From CBDCZY01 sp965224745 (GTDB lineage: Bacteria > Pseudomonadota > Gammaproteobacteria > Methylococcales > Methylomonadaceae): DNA of 64,000 nucleotides. The stretch is taken from the NCBI GenBank assembly GCA_965224745.1, contig CBDCZY010000001.1, positions 310,001 through 374,000 of the forward strand, written 5' to 3'. The notes beneath the pieces were generated by a model. That model did no database searches, was not told the origin of the DNA, and was given only the letters and a program-made list of their open reading frames with translations. This document shows positions 36,799 through 45,954 of the stretch, in pieces. Positions within the stretch are counted from its first letter, which is position 1, and each line of letters starts with the position of its first letter. Both the position numbers and the translations under genes were made by a program.

Positions 36799-36872
36799 CC
36801 ACCTTCTAAGAAGGTGGTTTTGATGTTACCCCCTTGAAGGGGGTTGAATAGCAGCCCTCTTAGAAGGCTGCT
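36799..36872. repeat. three consecutive hairpins after the TIR gene
   Basis: Three perfect or near-perfect stems stand side by side: CCACCTT..AAGGTGG at 36799-36817, ACCCCCTT..AAGGGGGT at 36828-36844, and AGCAGCC..GGCTGCT at 36850-36872. They lie just upstream of an IS200/IS605-type tnpA and are likely the subterminal hairpin region of that element. They may also end the kinase-TIR transcript. Confidence 0.6.
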
Positions 36873-37229
36873 AATGTTATCCCGCTGTTTACTATTTTAT
36901 TATTGTCTCCTCTTGGGAGGGTTAAAACCCCCAGCTTCAGCTGGCTGCTTTTAGCTTAAAGCAGTATTCTTATGGGATGAAAGAATATAGAAGAGGAAGT
37001 CATTCAGTTTTTCAGTTACATATCCATATGGTGTGGTGTACAAAGTATCGAAAGAAGGTACTGGAGAAGGATGTTGGTAACCGTTTGCGTGAGTTGAGTC
37101 GACAAATATGTTCAGATATGGGGATTGAGATTGTTAGGCGACAATTAACCTGTCCGGTCAGACGACAATTATCTTGACCGGTTGAGTGTATAAACTGATA
37201 AGTACTTTTTACTCTTAGGAGGAAGTGAC

Positions 37230-38741
37230 TTGTCCGGTAAACACATCACTCAATTACAGGAAAATAGTTATATGAAAAATCGTCAGACAGGTTGTACGCA
37301 GGAGACATCCGCAGCAAAAGCCGGCATCAGTGTTCGATCAGGTTGCCGGATCGAAAAAGGTGAAAGAGCTGAACACAAAGAACGAAAGTGGCGAACGCGC
37401 AAAGATCCATTAGAAGCCGTATGGGACTCAGAACTGGTTCCGTTATTAGAAGATGAATCGTCCTTAACTGGCATTACCCTGTGGGAGCATCTGGATGAGC
37501 AGCATCCGGGAAAGTATCCAGAGAAATACCTTCGGACACTGCAAAGACGTGTTAAACACTGGCAGGCCACACAAGGCCCGGACAAAGAAGTCATGTTTCG
37601 TCAGTCGGTACCTGCGGGTCATCAGGGACTATCTGATTTTACGCACCCCAATACCGTCATTACGATAGACGGGAAGGCGTTCGCACATTTACTGTACCAG
37701 TTTCGCCTGGCTTTTAGTGGTTGGCGTCATGTCCATGTTATTCAGGGCGGAGAAAGCTACAGTGCACTGGCTGACGGCTTACAAAGTGCATTACACACCT
37801 TAGGCGGTTCACCAAAGGAACATCGTACAGACAGCCTCAGTGCGGCTTACGTCAATAACGTAGAAAAACAGCGACTGACGGAAGACTATCATGATTTATG
37901 TAAGCATTATGGCATGCGGCCCACCATCAATAATCTGGGCATTAGTCATGAAAATGGCGCCATTGAAGCACCGCATGGCTCATTAAAACGTCGCATTGAT
38001 CAAGCCATAAAGTTACGCGGTTCGAATGATTTTTCTACACTCCGTGCTTATCGAGAGTTTCTTGAACACATTGTCGACAAACTGAACAGACGATGCAAAG
38101 GCAGGTTGGCCGAAGAGCACAAAACCCTGTTAGCCTTACCCAAACACCGATTTGTTGATTATGCTGAGCTGTCGGTAAAAGTCACCACCAGCAGTACCAT
38201 TGCTGTAAAACGCGCATTGTATACCGTCCCTTCACGCCTTATCGGTGAAAGCGTCAGGGTGCATCTCTACCATGATCGTTTGGTCTGCTTTGTTGGCCAA
38301 ACTCGGGTGATCAATCTGCCTCGGATTTATCCAACAACGCCCACCGGCCGAGCGCGACGAATAGATTACCGGCATATCATTCATTCTCTGGCAGCCAAAC
38401 CACAAGCCTTCCGCTTCTCACAGTTTCGCGATAATATTTTGCCTAACACGCAATATCGGGCTTTATGGAAGCAGGCAGAGAAACAGTTTACACCGCAAGA
38501 AGCATGCAAGTGGATGGTTGCTGTTTTACGCTTTGCCTATGATTATGATTGCGAAAGTGCCCTGGCAACTGAGCTAATGCGACAGGCAGAACAAGGTGCC
38601 TTGCCCGATTTAACATCCCTGCAGGCAAGGTATTTACAACACAGTACACCGCCACCGATACCGCTACGCCAACACCAGGTTGCTGACTATGATCAACTAC
38701 TGACCGGTCAGTGGATGAGACAGGAGGTGTGCTGTGAGTGA
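37230..38741 (+). CDS. istA: IS21 transposase IstA
   Basis: A 503-residue DDE transposase. Catalytic residues are visible in VITIDGKAF (Asp), HRTDSLSAAY (Asp) and NGAIEAPHGSLKRR (Glu), and a Mu-type C-terminal beta-barrel follows. It starts at TTG 37230, eight bases after AGGAGG. The N-terminal helix-turn-helix part is consistent with end binding. Eight bases overlap istB, so the two are translated together. Confidence 0.93.
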   Translation: MSGKHITQLQENSYMKNRQTGCTQETSAAKAGISVRSGCRIEKGERAEHKERKWRTRKDPLEAVWDSELVPLLEDESSLTGITLWEHLDEQHPGKYPEKYLRTLQRRVKHWQATQGPDKEVMFRQSVPAGHQGLSDFTHPNTVITIDGKAFAHLLYQFRLAFSGWRHVHVIQGGESYSALADGLQSALHTLGGSPKEHRTDSLSAAYVNNVEKQRLTEDYHDLCKHYGMRPTINNLGISHENGAIEAPHGSLKRRIDQAIKLRGSNDFSTLRAYREFLEHIVDKLNRRCKGRLAEEHKTLLALPKHRFVDYAELSVKVTTSSTIAVKRALYTVPSRLIGESVRVHLYHDRLVCFVGQTRVINLPRIYPTTPTGRARRIDYRHIIHSLAAKPQAFRFSQFRDNILPNTQYRALWKQAEKQFTPQEACKWMVAVLRFAYDYDCESALATELMRQAEQGALPDLTSLQARYLQHSTPPPIPLRQHQVADYDQLLTGQWMRQEVCCE

Positions 38742-39471
38742 TGGTTTGCCAATGATGTTAAAAGAACTTCGCTTGCTGGCTTTTTGGCAATATTATGAAG
38801 CTTATCAGGAACAGGCCACAAAACAGGCATGGGGCTATAGCCAATACCTGTCTAAACTGTGTGAAAATGAAATTGCACGGCGCTTTGAAACGCGAGTTTG
38901 CAACTGGACCAAAGAAGCCAAATTACCCCGGGGCAAAAGTTTTGCCACCTTAGGCTTTGATGAATTACCGGAAACCATTCAAAAGAAAGTGATTGGGCTG
39001 CGCGATAATACCCAGTGGGCGCTACAGGCAGATAATGTTTTATTGATTGGCCCTTCCGGTGTCGGTAAATCGCATATTGCTTCTGCTTTGGGGCTTCATC
39101 TTATCGAACAAGGCATCCGGGTAAAATGGTTGGCTGCCACCGCACTGGTGCAATTACTGCAGCAGGCCAAAAAAGAGCTGGATTTAATGGCTGTGATGAG
39201 TCGACTGGATAAATATCGTGTACTCATTATCGATGATATTGGTTATGTTAAAAAAACGGATTCAGAAACCCAGGTCCTGTTTGAGTTTATTGCTCATCGT
39301 TATGAAAGTGGCAGCTTGATCATCACATCAAACCAGCCATTCAGTCACTGGGATCAGATATTCCCGGATACATTAATGACCGTAGCCGCCATTGACCGCA
39401 TTATCCATCATGCCACGATTCTTGAAATCGACGGCAACAGTTACAGGAGGAAACATCAGAAAAAATCATAA
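38734..39471 (+). CDS. istB: IS21 ATPase helper IstB
   Basis: A 245-residue AAA+ ATPase that assists IstA. Walker A is GPSGVGKSHIASALG and Walker B is YRVLIIDDIGYV; the sensor region ITSNQPFSHW is conserved. It starts at GTG 38734 inside the istA end. Length and motifs are normal, so the helper looks functional. Confidence 0.94.
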   Translation: MSDGLPMMLKELRLLAFWQYYEAYQEQATKQAWGYSQYLSKLCENEIARRFETRVCNWTKEAKLPRGKSFATLGFDELPETIQKKVIGLRDNTQWALQADNVLLIGPSGVGKSHIASALGLHLIEQGIRVKWLAATALVQLLQQAKKELDLMAVMSRLDKYRVLIIDDIGYVKKTDSETQVLFEFIAHRYESGSLIITSNQPFSHWDQIFPDTLMTVAAIDRIIHHATILEIDGNSYRRKHQKKS

Positions 39472-39954
39472 AAAACCTTAAACACTCAACCGGCCATCAT
39501 AATTGTCGCCAAACCGGACAAAGTAATTGACGCGAGACATGAGATATTGTCCGGTGTTGTTGCTAAAGATCATGTGCATGTTTTGGTATCAATTCCCCCT
39601 CAGGTTTCGGTTAGTAAGCTGATACAAAAATTGAAAGGGAAGTCATCCTATAAGTTGCAAAGGGAATTTGCATCATTACGAAAACAGTATTGGGGGGCAA
39701 AGAATGTGGGCGAGAGGGTATTTTGCATGAAGTACAGGAAATGTGACGGATGAAATGATAAAAAGTTATATCGAAAATCATTCAGACAAAGATGATGATT
39801 TTCATGTTGAATAGGACTTTTAGTCATGCCCTTAAGCCGCCATGGGGCGGTGGGCTTGTAGCTGGCTTTAGCCTGAATGACACTTACAGTGTCTAAATCA
39901 AGCCACCTGCTTCAGCAGGCACGGCGAAACCGTTCTAACTGACTTAGACTAATG

Positions 39955-41334
39955 TTAGCCTATAACTTTTCTAGAATTATTAGTCATTCTCAGGTAATCA
40001 AATACTCGTCGTACATTACGAGCTAGTTTTTTGATTGTAGAAGAAACGCTATCTTTGCTAATAGATTTAATGAGACCAGTAGCAAATCTTCGTAAGCAGG
40101 TTATATTCTCAGGACCATACCCTTTACTTATAGAACAACGGTCTTCATTCCAATTCCAGTCGATGATGTAGTGGTGACTTTCTACACCCCAGTGTTCACG
40201 ATTGAACTTGAGAACACGTTTTGCATCTGCACTCGCTGGAGAATGACTGGTCAGGCCGTAAGCCATCTCTTTAGTTTCCTTTCCTGTTTTTTTGTCTTTG
40301 GTATGAGGTTGTATGGCAAATATTTGTCCCACAAAAGGAAAATCAAGATAGTCGTTCAGTCGAGTGGATGTCCAGATTGAGCGTGATTCGAGTCGACCGT
40401 GCGTCAAGATATAAGGCTCACTATAATCAGGGGCTTGGCGATTTTTAAAGGCAAGACGAATATCTTCTGCTAACGTAGGCTGGTTGTTTTTGGCAATAAA
40501 GACAGTGTGTGCCAAACGATCTTCGACGACATAACGAGCCAATTTCCGTTGTGTTAAAAGTGCATCGCCTGTGTGCCAAGAGAACAACGAAGTTGTTCGT
40601 AACTATTCTAAAGATGAGAGTAGGTCTCTCGTAATCGACTGAAAGGAGTTGGTTACAAACCGCCCTCTGCTGCTGAGGTAAAGAGCTTTGGTAGTGAGCG
40701 AGAAGGGAAAAGGCATGACTGTAGAGAACATGTCAGGTGAGTATCAAAGAGATGAATGAAAATGAACCCTTGATGAGGTGTCGAAACGCTTATCATTGTT
40801 GTCAAAACCCGAACGCAGGCGTGGGGCGGGGATAAGTCTGGAAGTTACCTTTAATCCTGACCAGACGGCAACCGGCATAAAGAGGGCATGAATTTGATAT
40901 AGGCTTTAGAATGGAACTTGGGAACCTGTCGTTCTGATGTTAAGGAAAAATCACGAGTGGAAGCCCCATGGAGTGAGAAAGTACCGAAGCAGAGCACGGG
41001 GGCGGATCAGTTCGTAGTAGTGAAGAAGTTTCTGTAATGGAAATGGAGCGAAGGGGCTGACATGTCCAAAATAGATTTTCGGTCAACTAGAAATAGGAGG
41101 AACTGAAAACTTATGCAAACTTGGTAATTTGCGAGGGACATGAAGAGCCGTATGAGGTGAGAGTCTCACGTACGGTTCTGTGAGGGACTGAGGGGGAAGT
41201 TCCCTCGGTCTACTCGACGTGATGGTTTTACCTTCAATTTCTAGTGACTCCATAACCGGAATAAACATGCCGATTTCGTTAGTTTGTTTGACTTTATCAC
41301 TCCCTTCTACAGGCAACGTTCCGACTTTTTTTTA
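39955..41334 (-). pseudogene. ISAs1-family transposase interrupted by a group II intron and truncated at its 5' end
   Basis: Two coding parts on the minus strand, 41219-41334 (KKVGTLPVEGSDKVKQTNEI to LEIEGKTIT) and 39955-40570 (GDALLTQRKLARYVVE, KNNQPTLAEDIRLAF, HWGVESHHYIIDW..EDR), join exactly in frame as GKTITGDALL if the 648-bp intron is removed. They cover the C-terminal two thirds of an ISAs1 DDE transposase with its HWxVE-type Glu region. The upstream part is lost at an A8 run next to the ISKra4-type element. Since the intron lies antisense, splicing could not rescue the mRNA. Confidence 0.87.
40571..41218 (+). ncRNA. ORF-less group II intron
   Basis: The element starts GTGTGCC, matching the GUGYG 5' end consensus, and ends CTCGAC. 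A 34-nt domain V hairpin lies at about 41144-41177 (GAGCCGTATGAGG, TGAGAG, then CACGTACGGTTC), with a following domain VI hairpin (GAGGGA..TCCCTC) and a branch-point A in CTACTC. Domains I to III fill the 5' 450 bp. No reverse transcriptase/maturase frame is present; domain IV is a short linker. At 648 bp it would need a maturase from elsewhere for mobility. Ends are fixed by restoring the host ISAs1 reading frame. Confidence 0.85.
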
Positions 41335-41449
41335 ATGTGACATCGCCCTGTCTGGTGACCTACAACGCCCATAATCAGACTTCTTGATTCAGGGGAATTT
41401 AAATGGGCACCATTTCCTAAATTTTTGAGGATGAGGCCAACTCATAAAT

Positions 41450-42855
41450 CGGGTGCTGATTTTGGATAATGTTGAACTTAAAGTAAAAAAGAGGATCAAT
41501 ACTTTATCTTGCTGATATTATGAGGAAAAGGTCATGTCTGAAGTTGTCGCTCACGAAGGAAATCAATTAACTCTCCAAGTCACTGTAACGCTCACCGGTA
41601 GTTTAATGGAAATGGAAAAAGCGATCCTGGATGGATGCAATGAGATGGGAGGTCTGGCCACAGCACACGCCCTCCAGAAATTTGATACCGACGGCAGCCC
41701 AATCAAACTGGGTGAGGTCAAACTGACCGTGCGCGATAAAACCAATAAAATCTACCAAACACCGTATGGTGGTGTCCCCATTCGACGCTATGTGTATCAA
41801 ACATCAAAAGGCGGAAAGATCTATTGCCCACTGGAAACGAATGCTCAAATAATCAGAGGAGCCACCCCAAAGTTTGCACAACAAATCGCACACAAATACG
41901 CCAACATGAATGCCCCGGCCGTCTGCCAGGATTTAAACGAAAACCATCACCGAACAATCGCCCATTCTTATTTACAAGCTGTCAGTGATTGGGTTGGCAG
42001 TATTGCCCAAGCGAAAGAACAGATCTGGGAATATGCGACGCCAACGCTCAATGAAGCAATTAGCACGGTTGTTGTCAGCTTAGATGGAGCCTACATCCTG
42101 ATGCGAGAAGATGGATACAGAGAAGCCATGGTGGGCAATATTTCACTGTATGATGTCACCGGAAAACGGCAACACACTATCTACATCGGAGAAGCCCCTG
42201 AATATGGTAAAGGGACTTTTTTACAGCGCCTGGAAAAAGAAATTAGCACGGTAAAAAAACATTACCCAGATGCACTCTACTTAGGCATCGCCGATGGCGC
42301 AAAAAGCAATTGGACCTTTCTGGAAACACACACCAGTCGCCAGCTCTTAGATTTTTTTCATGTGACTGAATACCTGGCAACCGTTGCTTACGCGGCTTAC
42401 CCAGGAAAAACCGATAAACCCAAGCGAGACAGTTGGCTGAATGAGCGTTGTACACAACTCAAACATGACTCAAAAGCCGTCGAAGCACTGATTGCAGAAA
42501 TGGAGCAATTAGCCAAGAAAAAGAGCCTGACAAAAACAATCAAAGACGATTTATTGGCGGCGTTGACTTATTTTATCAACCATCGTCACATGATGGATTA
42601 TGCGACACAGGTGAAACAACAATTACCCATTGGGTCGGGGGTGACTGAGGCTGCTTGCAAAACATTGGTGAAGCAACGTCTTTGTGGCTCAGGGATGCGT
42701 TGGAAAAACAAAGGAGCCAAAGTGATTTTATCGTTGCGAGCACTGGTTCAGTCAAAGGGGCGTTGGCAGCAATTTTGGGGAAATATTGAGCAATATGGCG
42801 CACACGTGTGTTTTTAGTATAACATTATATTGAATCACCACCCCATAAATCAGGC
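41450..42855 (+). mobile_element. ISKra4-like insertion sequence
   Basis: A single-transposase element. Partial inverted ends can be seen as GTGCTGATTTTGG near 41451 and CCATAAATCAGGCGC near 42841. The exact tips and target duplication are not clear, so the limits are approximate. It separates the truncated ISAs1 copy from a transposase fragment and may have caused the 5' deletion of the former. Confidence 0.6.
41534..42817 (+). CDS. ISKra4-family transposase
   Basis: A 427-residue transposase. It has the ISKra4-type N-terminal region (GCNEMGGLATAHALQKFDTDGSPIKLGEVKLTVRDK), a catalytic block VVVSLDGAYILMRE, LYLGIADGAKSNWTFLE and DFFHVTEYL, and a C-terminal GSGVTEAACKTLVKQRLCGSGMRW with the final catalytic Glu. 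AGGAAAAGG lies ahead of the ATG. The frame is complete, so the element may be functional. Confidence 0.9.
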   Translation: MSEVVAHEGNQLTLQVTVTLTGSLMEMEKAILDGCNEMGGLATAHALQKFDTDGSPIKLGEVKLTVRDKTNKIYQTPYGGVPIRRYVYQTSKGGKIYCPLETNAQIIRGATPKFAQQIAHKYANMNAPAVCQDLNENHHRTIAHSYLQAVSDWVGSIAQAKEQIWEYATPTLNEAISTVVVSLDGAYILMREDGYREAMVGNISLYDVTGKRQHTIYIGEAPEYGKGTFLQRLEKEISTVKKHYPDALYLGIADGAKSNWTFLETHTSRQLLDFFHVTEYLATVAYAAYPGKTDKPKRDSWLNERCTQLKHDSKAVEALIAEMEQLAKKKSLTKTIKDDLLAALTYFINHRHMMDYATQVKQQLPIGSGVTEAACKTLVKQRLCGSGMRWKNKGAKVILSLRALVQSKGRWQQFWGNIEQYGAHVCF

Positions 42856-43064
42856 GCAAATCGGTTCCTGGATAATTGAATTCTGTTTGATTGAGTTGTT
42901 CAAATAACTTTTCAATCGCTTTATTACTCGCGGGGCGAGAAGTACTATGAACACGTATTCGAAGCTGTTTTTTTGCTTTATCGGGTAAGATATCAGCTTC
43001 TGTCACAAATAGCGTTTGTAATAGCTGCCTTGCCATTGAAAAGTCAATTGTTGTTGAGGTTAGC
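42850..43064 (-). pseudogene. C-terminal fragment of an unrelated transposase
   Basis: The minus strand reads LTSTTIDFSMARQLLQTLFVTEADILPDKAKKQL, then IRVHSTSRPASNKAIEKLF and a final YPGTDLRLIYG. This looks like the C-terminus of a DDE transposase used by several elements in such genomes. It is cut upstream by the ISAs1 end at 43066 and downstream by the ISKra4-like element. I cannot name its family with confidence. Confidence 0.5.
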
Positions 43065-43065
43065 A

Positions 43066-44990
43066 CAGGGCTAATTTGTTCTTAAGCCAGACCCTCTGCT
43101 ACACAAGGCTTTGCTCTGTTATTTGTAATCTTTAAATAATCCAGAACGGCTCTTGTTTTCTTATTCAATTGCCTCATTTTTTTCGAAACACCCGTGCTTC
43201 CCTTTGATTTAATGAGTCCAATAGCAAATCGTCTAAGACGGGTCATGTTTTCAGGGCCAAAGCCTGTGCGAATGGTTGAGCGGTCTTCATCAAACACCCA
43301 GTCAATAATATAATGACTCACTTCAACTGACCAGTGTCCTCGCACTTTGTGCAAAACAGTTTGAGGGCTGACTTCCTCTTCTGTTCTACTGGTAACGCCG
43401 TAGGCGGTTACCCCTGTCGTTTGACCGCTTTTTTTATCCGTTATTTCTCTCTCTATTTTATAAGCCTGGGCAACATGCGGAAATGTGACATAAGCGTTCA
43501 ACTGAGAGGTTGTCCAGATTCTTCTAATTTCTATTCGCCCATGCCCCACAGATACTTTGTCTTCATAATCAGCCTGGCGGGTGACGGTTGAAAAATAGAC
43601 TTCAATATCTTCTAGCAATGTGGGTTGATTGGCTTTAACACTCAAATAGTAATGTGCCTTACGCTGCTCCACCAGATATTCGGCAAACTCTGTTTGTGTA
43701 TTAATGGCATCACTGGTGATATCCTTGTTTCGAATGGGGATTAGAGCCAGCAGAATAGGTGCAAACTTGATTTCATTACTCTGCTTCACTTCATCCGAAC
43801 CGTGTCCAACAGGTAATGTTCCTACTTTTTTTGGGCGTAGCAAATGCCTGTGCCATGCCCAACCGCACTCATTATCTGGGTTTGCCGCCCTTTCTCGTCA
43901 ATGGCGTTGCACATCGTTTTACCATCAATGGCTAATGACTCGTCATCCTGTGCATAAACAGTATTCCAGGCGATAAAGGCCGCTTCGAGCTCGCTGGGGT
44001 CAACTCGCGTCAACACATCTCTAATAATGCTGAGACTGGGAACCGTGTATCGTCCTTTTTCATAACGGCAGCGGAAATGTTCTCTGGATTTATGGCTGAG
44101 ACTGTCAGCCCAGTCGAAAATAGCTTCGTAACTTCGCATCCCACAAAGTACCGCACCCGCCGCAATTCCCAGTACGGTTGAAAGTCGATGTCGCCGCCCT
44201 TGTGGGCGCCGAGGGTCGTTTATATCCATAAAGAAACTCGGTAATGATCGCATTTGCTGTTTTGTTATTTTCATTTTTATCTCACCTAGATTGAAATGAT
44301 GACTCAATTGAGGTTGAGATAAAACCGCTTGTGCTCGTCTATGCAGGGGTTTAACAAAGATCAGTTTGTTCTGTTCTGACTGAGCAGAATAGCCTGCCGT
44401 TGTTCTACGAAAACCACGGGTCATTCCAATTGCCTGCCAGTTGCTTGCTCTATAAACACCGCCGTGAAATCGCTCTGGGTCGACAAAGGTTTCAACCAGA
44501 ACAACGGGGTGCTGATATTTTTCAACCCAGTCAGTGGACAAGCGCTTAAGACACAGTGACAGAATGCGTGAGCCCAGGTTTTTTTCAGTGAAGGAGGGAA
44601 GTATCAAAAACCGGCTGTTGTTAACAATCAATTTTAGGCGCCCCGTCTGGTGACGATAACCCCAGCCTATCCACTGATCACGCGCCGTACATTTTAATGC
44701 AGCGGCTGAAAAACTGATCAGTGCAACCCATTGTGACTGATAGGTCGACACGTACCAGAGGGTTTCACCAATTTTTGGAATAGCGCCCAGATAATGGTGA
44801 GTTTCCATTAACAAGGCATAGGCTGACTCTTCATGTTTTAATATGGGTCTCACTGATATCTGTGATAACGGCATAGTTTTTTATCTCAATAAACTTCTTA
44901 AAAACTATACTGCGTTATTATGGGTTTGTCCAATTTAAGGGCTATCTCTTTGCTCTTTATAGCCTGTATGGGTAGAACAAATTAGCCCTG
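43066..44990 (-). mobile_element. ISAs1-type element carrying a DruA-like domain
   Basis: A 1925-bp element bounded by perfect 16-bp inverted repeats, CAGGGCTAATTTGTTC at 43066-43081 and its inverse at 44975-44990. No matching direct repeat is seen in the flanks, so neighbouring DNA may have been rearranged after insertion. It holds two overlapping frames that appear to make one fused transposase. Confidence 0.85.
43082..44874 (-). CDS. DUF4338 (DruA-like)-ISAs1 transposase fusion through a -1 frameshift
   Basis: Frame one (44874 to 43822, 350 residues) starts MPLSQISVRPILK and contains a DUF4338/DruA-type domain (HHYLGAIPKIGETLWYVS, AALKCTARDQWIGW, FVDPERFHGGVYRASNW; about 1-170). The N-terminal ISAs1 region follows (DPRRPQGRRHRLSTVLGIA, DGKTMCNA). 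It ends CAA AAA AAG TAG. The -1 frame (to 43082) continues KKVGTLPVGHGSDEVKQSNEI with the rest of the DDE domain (HWSVEVSHYIIDWVFDEDRS). The slippery heptamer A AAA AAG lies right before the zero-frame stop, the classical IS signal, so a programmed fusion of about 597 residues is likely. Simple decay is the alternative. Confidence 0.8.
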
Positions 44991-45086
44991 AACAATTGGC
45001 TGCTAAGCTTGAATTTAGCTACAGATAACTGTATTGTTCCTAGTAGTAATTCCAATACAACCTGTGTTCTTGAATCTATCATCTAC

Positions 45087-45887
45087 ATGAAGATCCACAA
45101 AATTCAGCAACAACAAACGCTATTTTCACTGCTGATCGTATGTTCGATTTTATCGCCCAATGTCTTCGCGTTAACAAAGTATGAATGCGACGACGAAATT
45201 GATATCCTTGAAAAGCGTATACGCAAGGGGTACTTGAAACTGGAAGAGGTAGCTCCCAGAACAAAAAACATCAAAGAAGACGCGCATGAATATTTAAGGC
45301 TTGGTGGTTCTCGTACCTATCAAGGCCGGAACTATTTTGAAAATAGGGGGCTGGCAAGATCAAGATTCCTCTCAGATGTGCGTGAATTAAGCCGAAAAGG
45401 AATGTCGGGCAAAGAACTATGGAAAAAAACAATTAAAGATTTACCGAAACATGAAACACGCGGAATGGAGAAAATCCAACAAAAAATTAACCAGTTGAAG
45501 AGAGAACACACTAAGCTCAAACGCGATTGCCAAGATCCTATCATGCCTGGCGTTGGGCTGGTTGGATGCTATGGGCAAGGTAGCTTGCTTTTAAATGGGG
45601 TCAAATATCTCATTTTTACATCTAAACAAGATAAACATAATTTCCCTGGGGTGCGATATACCTATCACACCCCAATCGGTGAATTTAAGAAAGGACGGGA
45701 TATAAAAAGCATACAAAAGAAAATTGATAATGAGGGTATCTCTGGCATTCCGAAGAAACACACGTTTGATGTATCCGGGCCTTTTGATGCAGCTGGTGTG
45801 TGTAACTATTTAAAGACAAAATGTTCTTTCGACATTCCAGGAAGTAATCTCCAGAATGGTTCATGGATAGCTCTATGCGGTTGGTAG
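45087..45887 (+). CDS. exported protein of unknown function
   Basis: A 266-residue protein with a signal peptide (TLFSLLIVCSILSPNVFA) starting at ATG 45087; the frame is open 26 codons earlier, but the signal supports this start. The mature N-terminal half is charged and helical (coiled-coil-like KIQQKINQLKREHTKLKRDCQ). The C-terminal half has several Cys (VGCYGQ, GVCNYLKTKCSFDIPG) that could form disulfides. I recognise no family. It lies just outside the ISAs1 element. Confidence 0.6.
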   Translation: MKIHKIQQQQTLFSLLIVCSILSPNVFALTKYECDDEIDILEKRIRKGYLKLEEVAPRTKNIKEDAHEYLRLGGSRTYQGRNYFENRGLARSRFLSDVRELSRKGMSGKELWKKTIKDLPKHETRGMEKIQQKINQLKREHTKLKRDCQDPIMPGVGLVGCYGQGSLLLNGVKYLIFTSKQDKHNFPGVRYTYHTPIGEFKKGRDIKSIQKKIDNEGISGIPKKHTFDVSGPFDAAGVCNYLKTKCSFDIPGSNLQNGSWIALCGW

Positions 45888-45917
45888 CCACACAATATCA
45901 AGTTGGCTGACCCCTTT

Positions 45918-45954
45918 GATGTATGCCAGTTCAGATACTTTGTATTCCTATCAC
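45918..45954. repeat. dispersed 37-bp repeat, copy 2
   Basis: One mismatch separates it from 31415-31451, in the same orientation. It lies between the exported unknown protein and the end of the PEP-CTERM-like gene and slightly overlaps the latter's stop region. Confidence 0.8.

Larger units (their letters stand above)
37132..39539 (+). mobile_element. IS21-family insertion sequence
   Basis: A 2408-bp element. Its ends begin TGT and form long inverted repeats of about 53 bp containing TGTCCGGT and CGACAATTA motifs (37132-37184 and 39487-39539), the multiple-repeat ends typical of IS21. TGAGAT occurs directly at 37126-37131 and 39540-39545, a 6-bp target duplication. It carries intact istA and istB. 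The element looks recent and potentially active. Confidence 0.92.
36977..39814 (+). pseudogene. tnpA: IS200/IS605-type tnpA split by an IS21 element
   Basis: The 5' part (36977-37131) encodes KEYRRGSHSVFQLHIHMVWCTKYRKKV, with the HxH-type start of Y1 transposases. After the IS21 insertion the frame resumes as ILSGVVAKDHVHVLVSIPPQVSV with the HVHVLVS metal/catalytic region. Removing the IS21 and one TGAGAT copy gives MGIEILSGVVAKDHVH in frame. Two further lesions follow: a frameshift near 39700 (GGQRMWARGYFA is out of frame) and a TGA at about 39728. The original C-terminus, TGNVTDEMIKSYIENH, ends at 39814. It is therefore dead even without the IS21. Confidence 0.88.

Noticed and set aside
36799..36872. 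Possible CRISPR-like array
   Set aside because: The three stems differ in sequence and spacing and have no regular spacer-repeat order; no cas gene is present.
41083..41218. Open frame continuing from the ISAs1 fragment into the intron
   Set aside because: The residues after KTIT come from antisense reading of group II intron domains V and VI, not from the transposase.
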